Below are positions 1 to 6,860 of a DNA stretch of 12,432 nucleotides, piece by piece. The notes under the pieces are model-generated. The model ran no database searches, was not told the origin of the DNA, and worked only from the letters and a program-made list of their open reading frames with translations. The translations under genes were made by a program, and so were the position numbers. The DNA is from Bryobacterales bacterium (GTDB lineage Bacteria > Acidobacteriota > Terriglobia > Bryobacterales > Bryobacteraceae). The stretch is taken from positions 1 through 12,432 of the forward strand of contig JAOAPP010000792.1 of assembly GCA_025462985.1 (NCBI GenBank). Reading direction: 5' to 3'. Positions within the stretch are counted from its first letter, which is position 1. Each line of letters begins with the position of its first letter.

Positions 1-59
1 TGGAGGCCCGGTTGATTGCCGCAGATCCGAACAAGGCGGACGACCAATTCGAGCTCTAA
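1..59 (+). CDS. C-terminal end of an unidentified protein (partial)
   Basis: An open frame enters from the left edge (codons in phase with position 3) and ends at a TAA at 57-59. It encodes the tail EARLIAADPNKADDQFEL. The composition is ordinary coding sequence, and the frame is followed by a non-coding gap and structured elements, as expected after a gene end. Eighteen residues are too few to assign a family, so no function is proposed. It could also be a chance open frame, because only 57 bases are visible. Confidence 0.4.
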   Translation, partial: EARLIAADPNKADDQFEL

Positions 60-140
60 TCCCGGCATAGCCCTTGGGAAGATGAGATACGTACAGACTG
101 AATGGCGTTCTTTTGCTATGACGACCATGACCCAGACTCA

Positions 141-176
141 GCTGGAGGGTAACCCGCCCCCCAGTTGGGGTCCAGC
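141..176. other. Nested inverted-repeat structure in the intergenic gap
   Basis: An outer stem GCTGGA (141-146) pairs with TCCAGC (171-176). It encloses GGGTAACCC and a CCCC-AGTT-GGGG hairpin (159-170). No T-run follows on either side, so it is not a textbook intrinsic terminator. It lies about 80 bases after the stop of the partial gene at the left edge and may be that gene's 3' structure. The rest of the gap between positions 60 and 263 shows no credible gene. Confidence 0.3.
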
Positions 177-205
177 CGTAATCGCAAATGAATACCTAAA
201 CGACA

Positions 206-238
206 AAACCGTGCCGAGCACTCGGCTCAGTACGGTTT
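206..238 (-). terminator. Probable intrinsic terminator downstream of tRNA-Gln
   Basis: An inverted repeat AAACCGT (206-212) / ACGGTTT (232-238) surrounds a second GC-rich stem, GCCGA/TCGGC, with a short bulge on one side. Read on the minus strand, the descending arm runs into TTTTGTCGTTT, a moderate U-tract. It starts 26 bases after the 3' end of the tRNA, so it probably ends the tRNA transcript and possibly read-through from the pseudopilin operon. The stem is nearly symmetric and might also stop transcripts from the left-edge gene. This is inferred from structure only. Confidence 0.5.
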
Positions 239-263
239 ATTTCCATTGCCTCGATTTGAGAAT

Positions 264-337
264 TGGCTCCCCGACATGGATTCGAACCACGATTAACGGC
301 TCCAAAGGCCGCTGTCCTACCGTTAGAAGATCGGGGA
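264..337 (-). tRNA. tRNA-Gln (anticodon UUG)
   Basis: The minus strand folds as a full tRNA with an encoded CCA end. The acceptor stem is TCCCCGA/TCGGGGA with discriminator G. The anticodon stem is GCGGC/GCCGT around the loop CTTTGGA, and the T arm is CGTGG-TTCGAAT-CCATG. Anticodon TTG (plus-strand 303-305) reads CAA glutamine codons. The weak U1-A72 pair and G73 match known glutamine identity elements. The D stem has one mismatch (T10 opposite C25) where most homologues have G10-C25. The gene starts 43 bases after the stop of the second pseudopilin, on the same strand. I could not identify a separate strong promoter in that gap, so it may be co-transcribed or use a weak one. Confidence 0.95.
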
Positions 338-380
338 ATGAGGCGAGAAATTTACCGCTTTTCAGTGTAACAAGCTGGTT

Positions 381-806
381 TCACCACTCCGAATAGGGTG
401 TGCCTTCCAGAGATGACTTGTCTGAGCCGCTATGGACATCGAAGATACCCGGAGGCGCGGTACTCCCTCCAATCGGCGAATCTTCCATGGTCAGTTTCCA
501 CGTCTGGTCGGTTCCGGTCATCGGATCCTGTGGAATCTGCCTCAGATAGCCATCCGTCACGAGATCCTGCAGGCTTTGCGGAGCCTGCTGCTTGTCCACC
601 GAATATTCGTCAATCATGGTACGCAGCGTGAACAGATTGTTCCGCAGCACGCTTTCCTTGGCGCGAATGACCGACTTCTGGTAGATCGGCAGCGCGATGG
701 CCAGCAGCACCGAAATGATAGCCATCACGACCATCAATTCGATCAGCGTGAAGCCGCGCTGCAGCCGTTTCCGGATTTCCCGAGTTCCGCTCATTGCGCT
801 TACCAT
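381..806 (-). CDS. GspG-like type II secretion pseudopilin (second of a tandem pair)
   Basis: A 141-residue protein with a class III prepilin leader: a basic N-terminus, then the cleavage site RG|FTLIELMVVMAII with Gly18 at -1 and the essential Glu at +5 (Glu23). A single hydrophobic helix of about 20 residues follows. The C-terminal part has a GspG-type layout: a helical spine, an IPQDPMTG segment near 91-98, a Trp, and FDVHSGSD near 122-129 before the end GTPYSEW. Such proteins are cleaved by prepilin peptidase and assemble into the periplasmic pseudopilus of type II secretion or a type IV pilus-like fibre. Two starts are possible: ATG at 806, which overlaps the upstream gene by 7 bases, or ATG at 794 just after the upstream stop. 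Both suggest translational coupling. It is clearly related to the preceding gene. Whether it serves secretion or pili cannot be told from the sequence. Confidence 0.88.
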   Translation of the reverse strand: MVSAMSGTREIRKRLQRGFTLIELMVVMAIISVLLAIALPIYQKSVIRAKESVLRNNLFTLRTMIDEYSVDKQQAPQSLQDLVTDGYLRQIPQDPMTGTDQTWKLTMEDSPIGGSTAPPGIFDVHSGSDKSSLEGTPYSEW

Positions 807-1312
807 TCCGAATACGGCGTTCCGTCGGCCGCTTTGTCCATCGATTTCGTGTACACATCAAAGACGTTCTGCCCCCCCCAGGACGTGGACGTTGGTTCGT
901 CCTGCATGGCGCGCTTGCCCCACTCTTTGTCACGGGTGAAGGGGTCGGTCGGGATGTGGCGCAACAATCGCATCTTGGAAGTCTGCCCATTTCCAGCGAT
1001 TGTATTCGAAAGTTTCACGCCGTCCACCAGGACTTCCAGCGTCGGAGGATAGCAGTACGAATCCATATTGGCGGCCTGGATCTTGCCGGCGTCGCACAGG
1101 TCTTTGTATTTGTCGATCGCCTTTCGCATTTCTGCCAGATCCTCGCGCAGATCCTTTTCCCGCTGCCGGCGCACCTGGTAGCGCGCCAACGGAACAGCCA
1201 TGGTGGAAAGAACAAGCAGGATGCTGAAAGCGACGATCAGCTCAATCAGCGAAAAACCGGACTGTTTTCTGCGGCGGCGCTCTCCACCGCGGCCTTCCTC
1301 AGAGCGCAACAT
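800..1312 (-). CDS. GspG-like type II secretion pseudopilin (first of a tandem pair)
   Basis: A 170-residue protein with an arginine-rich leader (residues 1-18) and the prepilin site SG|FSLIELIVAFSIL, with Gly19 at -1 and Glu at +5 (Glu24). A transmembrane helix follows, then a long charged helix. The C-terminal part carries HIPTDPFTRDKEW and NVFDVYTKSMD and ends GTPYSEW, the same seven residues as its neighbour. It differs from that neighbour by a segment at about 70-115 holding Cys73 and Cys87, which could form a disulfide in the periplasm. The start is well supported: GGAG (1321-1324) sits 8 bases before the ATG, and the secretin stop is 15 bases upstream. It is inferred to be a minor or major pseudopilin of the same machine as the secretin. 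GspG is the nearest family, but the subunit class is uncertain. Confidence 0.88.
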   Translation of the reverse strand: MLRSEEGRGGERRRRKQSGFSLIELIVAFSILLVLSTMAVPLARYQVRRQREKDLREDLAEMRKAIDKYKDLCDAGKIQAANMDSYCYPPTLEVLVDGVKLSNTIAGNGQTSKMRLLRHIPTDPFTRDKEWGKRAMQDEPTSTSWGGQNVFDVYTKSMDKAADGTPYSEW

Positions 1313-1327
1313 TAACGAAACTCCATC

Positions 1328-3382
1328 TTACTGAGGCGAATTCTGCGGCTGTTCAATTTCCGGCTGCTGCTGCGGCACGTCAGCCGGCTCAGGCTGCTGC
1401 CCGAACTGCTGATCGCTTCCGTCGCCCGGCACGGGTTGCGGCTGCTGCCGGTTTTGTGGAACCCCCGCAGGCCCTCCCCCCGGAGTGACTGACCCGGATG
1501 GGCCTCTGGAGCCAACAGGCGGAACAGGGGACGTAGATGCAGGGGCTGGCTTCCGTACTACCCGGATATTGCGCTCTGTGCCGGCCAGCACGCCTGGATC
1601 TCCGGTGGCGCTCAGGTCAGGCGCGCGCACGATATGCGGAATGAGCGCAACCAGTATCTGGTCATCGACGCGCGTTCGTGTCTTGCTCCCGAACAAGTAG
1701 CCCAGCACGGGCATGTTCAGAACTCCAGGAATACCGGACGCGGTGTTGCTGCTTTCACTGTCCGAGAGTCCGCCCAGAATGGTGGGTTCGCCGTCACGCA
1801 TGCGAATGTCCGCTTCATTCACACGCTGGGTGATGATGGGCTCCTGAACGCCGGCGATGTCCACGTTTCCAGCGGTGTTGGAGATCTCGACCTTGATTTT
1901 CATGCTCACGTCGTTTACCCCGTTTACATGCGGCTGCATATCGATATTGACGCCGACGTCCACCTGCTGGAACTGAGTCGTCGCGTATGGGATCGAGCCC
2001 GCGGTCGCGACCGCTGAGTTTAAGGATCCCGAAACGTAGGGGATTTTCTGGCCGATTTTTAAGGAAGCTTTGCCGCCATCGGTGGCGCGTACTTGCGGTC
2101 GTTGAAGAACACGCGCATTTGTGTCGGACAGCAACGCCTGCAGAAGCGCCCCGGGAAGCGTCAGCGAAAAGTCGGAAGTTGAGATGTGTCCCACCCGGCT
2201 GAGCGGAATCGCGCCGCCGGCTGAAGTAGTGGTCGACGTAGTGGTATTGGTCGAAGTCCCGCTCGTGGAGGTCGAGGTGGAGGTCGTCGTGATCGGATTA
2301 CGCGGCGTGAAATTGATTCCCGTGTTCAATCCTCCCTGCCCCAGCAGCGCGGCTCCCAAAGTTCTGGTGGTCGACTTATTGACCTCCATCACGACCACGT
2401 CCACTACCACTTCGGGTTTTGCTTTGTCCAGGTCATGAACAAGCTTTTCCACCAGCGCCATCTGGTCTGTAGGACCACGTGCCACGATCGCGCTTTGGGA
2501 AGCGACCTGAAAGATGCCGGTAGTCAGTTTGGCGCCCGTCCGGACCGCATTGAAAATTTCGGTGAACTCGGCCGGGGTTGTCGCGTTCTGGATATAGAAC
2601 ACCTTGACGATCTGATCCTGATACTCCTGCCGTTTCGGCTCGCTTTCCTGAGTGACGAAGATCGCATTCCTGCTGATTGGCTTCCAGAAGGTGTGAGTCT
2701 CGAGCGCGATGTAGTTCAGAGCCTCGTCGAGGCCGACGTTCGTCAGATCAAGGTTGAAATTCTTCCCTGAGACGCTTTCAATGCCCTGTGGATCGAAAAG
2801 AACATTGACCCCAGCGAGTTTGCCAACACTTTCGTAGAGAACCCGAACCGGCTGGTTGTTCATCTTCAGGCTGCGGATCTGATCGTTGATCGGCCGGAGC
2901 GTTGGAGGGCCTTCGAGCGAGTTGATGCGATTCTCGATTTCCTGGCGCGCTCGTTCAGCCGGGGTCAGGATCGGCTGATTAGCCGGCGCCTGGGCCTTCT
3001 GCTTGATCATGGCCGTGGTTTGGCGGACTTCCTGTATTGCGATTTGCGAACCCGGATCGGCGAGTAGAGCCGCTTCGAACTCGACCAGCGCTTCATTGAG
3101 TTTTTGCTGGGCCAGCAACTGCCGTCCCTTGCCGACGCGCCAGTTGGCCGTTGCAGAACGCGCCCGCTGATCCGCCAGGAGATAGCCGGCATCTTTGGGG
3201 TCGGTAGCCAGCGCCTGTTCGTAAAAATCGAGAGCCTTGTCGAAGTCCTTGTCGGCTTCGGCTTTTTGGGCCAGCTTTATAAAATGATCGCCCTTGCGGG
3301 TACGCGCCACGAGCGGCATCGCGACAGAGGCAAGCGCCAAAAGAAGCGCGATGCGATGCGTTAATGTCTTTGAAAACTTCAC
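1328..3382 (-). CDS. gspD: TPR-containing secretin (GspD/PilQ family outer-membrane channel)
   Basis: A 684-residue secretin that would form the multimeric outer-membrane pore of a type II secretion or type IV pilus-like system. The GTG start at 3382 is chosen because it directly precedes a signal peptide (basic KFSKTLTHR, then a hydrophobic stretch to about residue 26). The frame is open further, to an ATG at 3523, but that extension has no secretory character. Residues 33-115 resemble TPR repeats (DKALDFYEQALATDPKD, NEALVEFEAALLADPG). Residues 175-245 resemble a secretin N-terminal ring domain, and 257-335 a second N-domain (VFYIQNATTPAEF). The beta-barrel region spans about 395-590 and includes the signature IPGVLNMPVLGYLFGS (551-566). 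A Thr/Ser-rich tract occupies 365-387, and a disordered Pro/Gln-rich tail runs from about 612 to the end. It is the first gene of an operon with two pseudopilins. The symbol gspD is by family; pilQ is the alternative. Confidence 0.9.
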   Translation of the reverse strand: MKFSKTLTHRIALLLALASVAMPLVARTRKGDHFIKLAQKAEADKDFDKALDFYEQALATDPKDAGYLLADQRARSATANWRVGKGRQLLAQQKLNEALVEFEAALLADPGSQIAIQEVRQTTAMIKQKAQAPANQPILTPAERARQEIENRINSLEGPPTLRPINDQIRSLKMNNQPVRVLYESVGKLAGVNVLFDPQGIESVSGKNFNLDLTNVGLDEALNYIALETHTFWKPISRNAIFVTQESEPKRQEYQDQIVKVFYIQNATTPAEFTEIFNAVRTGAKLTTGIFQVASQSAIVARGPTDQMALVEKLVHDLDKAKPEVVVDVVVMEVNKSTTRTLGAALLGQGGLNTGINFTPRNPITTTSTSTSTSGTSTNTTTSTTTSAGGAIPLSRVGHISTSDFSLTLPGALLQALLSDTNARVLQRPQVRATDGGKASLKIGQKIPYVSGSLNSAVATAGSIPYATTQFQQVDVGVNIDMQPHVNGVNDVSMKIKVEISNTAGNVDIAGVQEPIITQRVNEADIRMRDGEPTILGGLSDSESSNTASGIPGVLNMPVLGYLFGSKTRTRVDDQILVALIPHIVRAPDLSATGDPGVLAGTERNIRVVRKPAPASTSPVPPVGSRGPSGSVTPGGGPAGVPQNRQQPQPVPGDGSDQQFGQQPEPADVPQQQPEIEQPQNSPQ

Positions 3383-3418
3383 CTTAGATGTATCCAGCCA
3401 TGTTAGACTACCGTCGTA

Positions 3419-3434
3419 CAGCCCCAACGGGCTG
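3419..3434 (-). other. Hairpin in the secretin leader region
   Basis: CAGCCC (3419-3424) and GGGCTG (3429-3434) form a perfect 6-bp stem with a CAAC loop, about 37 bases upstream of the secretin GTG. It would lie in the 5' leader of the minus-strand operon. No T-run follows, so it is not an obvious attenuator. The 198-base divergent gap it sits in (3383-3580) must hold promoters for both the secretin operon and smpB, but I could not pick clear -35/-10 pairs. Confidence 0.25.
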
Positions 3435-3580
3435 CGGACTTGCCCCGGACGCTGGGAGACTCTCCAGACAACACTGTGATTCGGGGGGTATATTCCTCTC
3501 GTTCGATTGAGAGACGCTGACACGCCGGAGCGCGTGCAGGTTTCAAGCTATTTAGTTGTAGAAAGTAACAGTTCAGCACA

Positions 3581-4051
3581 TTGGCCCAGCAAAGTGAAAT
3601 AAAGGTTTTGAGCGACAATCGTTCAGCGGGTCACAACTTTCACCTGCTAGACCGTTTTGAGGCTGGAATGGTGCTGACCGGCACCGAGGTGAAATCGGCC
3701 AAAACGGGCAAGATACAGCTGAAGGAAAGCTACGCCGAGATTCTCGACAACGAAGCGTGGCTGATGAATGCTCACATCAGCGAATATTCGCACGGTAACA
3801 TCATGAATCACGCGCCGGTGCGAAAGCGGAAGCTGCTGCTGCACCGGTCAGAGATCGACAAGCTGCGGGTCGAGACCCGAGAGAAGGGGCTCACACTGGT
3901 TCCCACGCGGCTCTACCTGAAAGGCGGAAAGATCAAGGTCGAGATCGCAGTGGCCAAAGGCAAGAAGTTTCACGACAAGCGCGAGGCGACAAAAGCCAAG
4001 GAGATGCAGGCCGAAGCAAAGGCCGAAATGGCGAGACGCGCCCGTCAGTAG
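3581..4051 (+). CDS. smpB: SsrA-binding protein SmpB
   Basis: A 156-residue protein that binds tmRNA and carries it to stalled ribosomes for trans-translation. Conserved SmpB stretches are plain: [23 protein letters not shown] near the N-terminus, then [44 protein letters not shown], and [30 protein letters not shown]. The basic C-terminal tail that enters the mRNA channel is present and ends MARRARQ. The start is a TTG at 3581. An in-frame TAA at 3566 rules out any earlier start, and the first ATG would remove the conserved N-terminal strand. No strong Shine-Dalgarno sequence is visible. pepA follows after 14 bases, so the two are probably co-transcribed. The length matches the family. Confidence 0.97.
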   Translation: MAQQSEIKVLSDNRSAGHNFHLLDRFEAGMVLTGTEVKSAKTGKIQLKESYAEILDNEAWLMNAHISEYSHGNIMNHAPVRKRKLLLHRSEIDKLRVETREKGLTLVPTRLYLKGGKIKVEIAVAKGKKFHDKREATKAKEMQAEAKAEMARRARQ

Positions 4052-4065
4052 CCGATCAAGTAATC

Positions 4066-5532
4066 ATGCAAGTTCAAATTGAAACGTCGTCCATTGAGAA
4101 GATCAGCGCGGATGCCCTGGCAGTCATCGCGTTCGAATCCGGTTCGGATCCGAAGATCGCGGAGCAATCAGGCTGGCTGGCCGACCTGCGCAGTTCCGGA
4201 GAGTTCACAGGGAAGCTGTATGAGACCGCTGTGCTGTACAGGCCGGAAGGACTGGCGGCCAAGCGCCTGGTGGTTGTAGGCGGCGGCAAAAAGGAAAAGT
4301 TCTCCCAGGTGGAGGCGCGCCGACTTGGAGGCGTGTTAGCCCGTGCCCTCAAATCCAAGGGCGTTCGCACGGCAGTGCTGGTGCTGGACGAAGGGGACGA
4401 GACCCTTGTCAGCGCAGTGGTGGAAGGCGCCATTCTCGGCGTCTGGGAAGCGGACAAGTACAAGACGGATCCGAAGAAGAACGAGAAGCATCTGGATTCT
4501 CTTCGGATCGCGGTTCCCGGAGGCGATCAGCAGAATCTCGCAAGAGCGGTTGAGAAAGGCCGAATTGTCGCCGAAGCGCAAAATGTGAGTCGCGACCTGG
4601 TGAACGAACCGCCCAACCGGCTGACGCCCGCCACATTGGCCGAGGCCGCGGAGGCGATGTGCGCGGAGGTTGGGCTCGAGTGCGAACTGCTGGACGAAGG
4701 GGAGATGGCAAAACTTGGAATGGGCGCACTCTTAGGTGTTGCGCAGGGGAGCAGCAACCCGCCCTTTCTCATCGTGATGAAATACCAGCTGGCCGGCACA
4801 GGCGTCAAGGATCATCTGGCGCTGGTTGGAAAAGGCGTAACCTTCGACACTGGTGGCATTTCCATCAAGCCGTCCGAAGGAATGGAAAAAATGAAGTACG
4901 ACATGGCCGGAGCGGGCGCAGTGATCGGCGCGATGCGGGCTATCGCACAACTTAAACCGGCGATTACGGTAACGGGCTATGTCGCAACGGTGGAGAACAT
5001 GGTGAGCGGCAACGCGCAGCGCCCTGGGGATATCGTAACGTCGCTTTCCGGCAAGACGATCGAAGTCCTCAATACTGACGCGGAAGGACGATTGATCCTG
5101 GCCGACGCCGTGACGTACGCGAATCGCCACGGCGCCACCCACATCATCGATGCGGCTACATTAACGGGCGCCATCGGCGTTGCTCTGGGACATCACAACA
5201 TCGGTGCTTTCACCAACGATCAGGCCTTGTTCGATCGCTTTCTCACATCGGCTCGCACGGCCGGAGAAAAAGCCTGGCAGCTTCCGATGGATGAAGAATA
5301 CAAGGACTATCTGAAATCCGCCTTTGCCGATTTGCCCAATATTGGCGGGCGCTACGGAGGCTCCATCACGGCCGCCTGGTTCATTCGGGAATTTGCCGAT
5401 CCTACGCCCTGGGTCCACCTCGACATTGCTTCGACAGCCTGGCTTGATGACGCCAAAGCATGGATGGCAAAGGGTCCGACCGGAGTCGCGGTGCGCTCGT
5501 TCGTACAACTCGCTCTCGACTGGAAGCCTTAG
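4066..5532 (+). CDS. pepA: Leucyl (cytosol) aminopeptidase, M17 family
   Basis: A 488-residue peptidase that removes N-terminal amino acids, especially leucine, from peptides in the cytoplasm. It forms a hexamer with two metal ions per active site. The M17 catalytic half is intact. The metal and catalytic residues I assign are Lys256 and Asp261 in GKGVTFDTGG, Lys268 in ISIKPS, Asp279 in KYDMAGA, and Asp338, Glu340 and Arg342 in the signature NTDAEGRL (336-343). The N-terminal half (to about 170) is the variable regulatory domain. The length is typical of the family. The ATG lies 14 bases after smpB, which suggests one transcript. Some PepA proteins also bind DNA (E. coli XerA/PepA in plasmid resolution and carAB control); nothing here shows that role. 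Confidence 0.97.
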   Translation: MQVQIETSSIEKISADALAVIAFESGSDPKIAEQSGWLADLRSSGEFTGKLYETAVLYRPEGLAAKRLVVVGGGKKEKFSQVEARRLGGVLARALKSKGVRTAVLVLDEGDETLVSAVVEGAILGVWEADKYKTDPKKNEKHLDSLRIAVPGGDQQNLARAVEKGRIVAEAQNVSRDLVNEPPNRLTPATLAEAAEAMCAEVGLECELLDEGEMAKLGMGALLGVAQGSSNPPFLIVMKYQLAGTGVKDHLALVGKGVTFDTGGISIKPSEGMEKMKYDMAGAGAVIGAMRAIAQLKPAITVTGYVATVENMVSGNAQRPGDIVTSLSGKTIEVLNTDAEGRLILADAVTYANRHGATHIIDAATLTGAIGVALGHHNIGAFTNDQALFDRFLTSARTAGEKAWQLPMDEEYKDYLKSAFADLPNIGGRYGGSITAAWFIREFADPTPWVHLDIASTAWLDDAKAWMAKGPTGVAVRSFVQLALDWKP

Positions 5533-5556
5533 TCCTGTTCGCGACGTCTACTTTCA

Positions 5557-5576
5557 GGATTCTTCAGGAAGAGTCC
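5557..5576 (+). other. Hairpin in the pepA-glgC gap
   Basis: GGATTCTT (5557-5564) pairs with AAGAGTCC (5569-5576) in an 8-bp stem with one G-T pair and a CAGG loop. It lies between the pepA stop and the glgC start, about 30 bases before the glgC ATG. No T-run follows on the plus strand, so termination is not indicated. It may be a leader structure, an RNA-processing site, or chance. Confidence 0.3.
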
Positions 5577-5606
5577 ACGTTATGCTATTCGGCGGGGGGC
5601 ATAGGA

Positions 5607-6860
5607 ATGCAGCTTCGCGTTCTGGCGTTTGTGCTTGCAGGGGGTAAGGGAACAAGGCTATCGCCCCTTACTAAAGAACGTGCCAAACCGGCAGTACCAT
5701 TTGGCGGACGATATCGCATCGTCGATTTCGTTCTGAGCAATCTGGTGAACTCCGGGATCTTTTCGATTTATGTGCTGGTTCAATTCAAGAGCCAGTCCCT
5801 TCTACAGCATCTTCGGGAAGGCTGGGAGGTCAGCGGCCTGCTGAAGAATAATTTCATCATTCCGGTGCCGGCGCAGATGCGATCGCAACAGGAAGACTGG
5901 TATCGCGGAACAGCCGATGCGATCCATCAGAACATCAACCTGATCGAGCAGGCTGACCCGCATGTGGTGGTCATCTTCGGCGCGGATCACATCTACCGAA
6001 TGAATATTCGCCAGATGATCGAGTATCACGTGGAGAAGCGGGCGAGTGCAACGGTGGCGGCGATTCCGGTGGAAAAGGAATATGCGTCCGAGTTTGGCGT
6101 GATCGAGACGACCCGAGAAGGAGCGATCATCGGCTTTCATGAGAAGCGGGCCGACGCGCCCACCATGCCGGGAGACCCTTCGCGCGTTTACGCGTCCATG
6201 GGAAACTACGTCTTCTCCACTGATCTGCTGCTTCGGGAGTTGTACGCGGACGCAAAGAAAGACAACAGCGCACATGATTTCGGCAAAGACATTCTGCCCA
6301 GCCTGATTGGCCGGGCCGACATGTACGCGTATGACTTTCAGACAAACGTGATACCGGGCGATCCCATCGGTTCGCCGCAGTACTGGCGAGACGTCGGTAC
6401 TCTGGACGCATATTACGAAGCCAGCATGGATCTACGCTCGGTCTCGCCGGAACTCAATCTATACAACCGGCAATGGCCGCTGCGGACCGCCGGTTACTTC
6501 GACGCTCCGGCAAAGTTCGTTTTTGACGATGAGGACCGTCGAGGTCTTGCCACTGACTCGATCATCGCCGGCAGTTCCATCATCTCGGGGGGCATGGTGC
6601 GCGGGTCCGTTTTAGGCCGAGGCGTTCGCGTCCATTCGGGGGCCGTGGTTGAAGACTCCGTGCTCTTCGATAACTGTGATATCGGCCGGAGGGCATGCGT
6701 TCGCCGGGCCATCCTGGACAAGAATGCGAAGGTTCCTGAGGGTGTGAAAATCGGCTACGACCTGGATGAGGACCGGAAAAGGCACTACGTGACCGAGAGT
6801 GGGATTGTTGTGGTTGAGGGTCATCGTTCAACCGTCGACATCTCTACTTTACAGGTCTGA
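5607..6860 (+). CDS. glgC: Glucose-1-phosphate adenylyltransferase (ADP-glucose pyrophosphorylase)
   Basis: A 417-residue enzyme that makes ADP-glucose from ATP and glucose-1-phosphate, the committed step of bacterial glycogen synthesis. The N-terminal nucleotidyltransferase domain starts with FVLAGGKGTRLSPLTKERAKP (residues 8-28). It continues with EDWYRGTADAIHQN (96-109), the catalytic-site motif FGADHIYRM (124-132), FGVIE, and FHEKR (177-181), whose lysine binds glucose-1-phosphate in homologues. Residues 300-417 form a left-handed beta-helix domain, which carries oligomer and allosteric contacts in this family. The frame extends upstream to 5460 inside pepA. The ATG at 5607 is preferred because the conserved N-terminus begins there and G-rich sequence (5594-5599) precedes it. 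The gene lies 74 bases after pepA. Its last 17 bases overlap the convergent symporter gene. Confidence 0.97.
   Translation: MQLRVLAFVLAGGKGTRLSPLTKERAKPAVPFGGRYRIVDFVLSNLVNSGIFSIYVLVQFKSQSLLQHLREGWEVSGLLKNNFIIPVPAQMRSQQEDWYRGTADAIHQNINLIEQADPHVVVIFGADHIYRMNIRQMIEYHVEKRASATVAAIPVEKEYASEFGVIETTREGAIIGFHEKRADAPTMPGDPSRVYASMGNYVFSTDLLLRELYADAKKDNSAHDFGKDILPSLIGRADMYAYDFQTNVIPGDPIGSPQYWRDVGTLDAYYEASMDLRSVSPELNLYNRQWPLRTAGYFDAPAKFVFDDEDRRGLATDSIIAGSSIISGGMVRGSVLGRGVRVHSGAVVEDSVLFDNCDIGRRACVRRAILDKNAKVPEGVKIGYDLDEDRKRHYVTESGIVVVEGHRSTVDISTLQV

Noticed and set aside
264..337. tRNA gene as an attachment site for an integrated element
   Set aside because: No integrase, no duplicate of the tRNA 3' end elsewhere in the window, and the flanking genes are core functions.
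16..396. A 126-codon plus-strand open frame
   Set aside because: It runs through the tRNA-Gln gene and its terminator on the opposite strand and has no recognisable protein features.
432..1315. Long plus-strand open frames opposite the two pseudopilins (to 206 codons)
   Set aside because: They are antisense to clear pseudopilin genes; their residues are rich in His, Arg and Pro without domains, as expected for mirror frames of GC-rich genes.
3383..3523. N-terminal extension of the secretin to the ATG at 3523
   Set aside because: The extra 47 residues have no secretory signal and would bury the real signal peptide that begins at the GTG at 3382; the stretch also overlaps the likely promoter region.
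5460..5606. N-terminal extension of glgC into pepA
   Set aside because: The conserved GlgC N-terminus begins at the ATG at 5607; the 49 extra residues are a frame-shifted reading of the pepA end.
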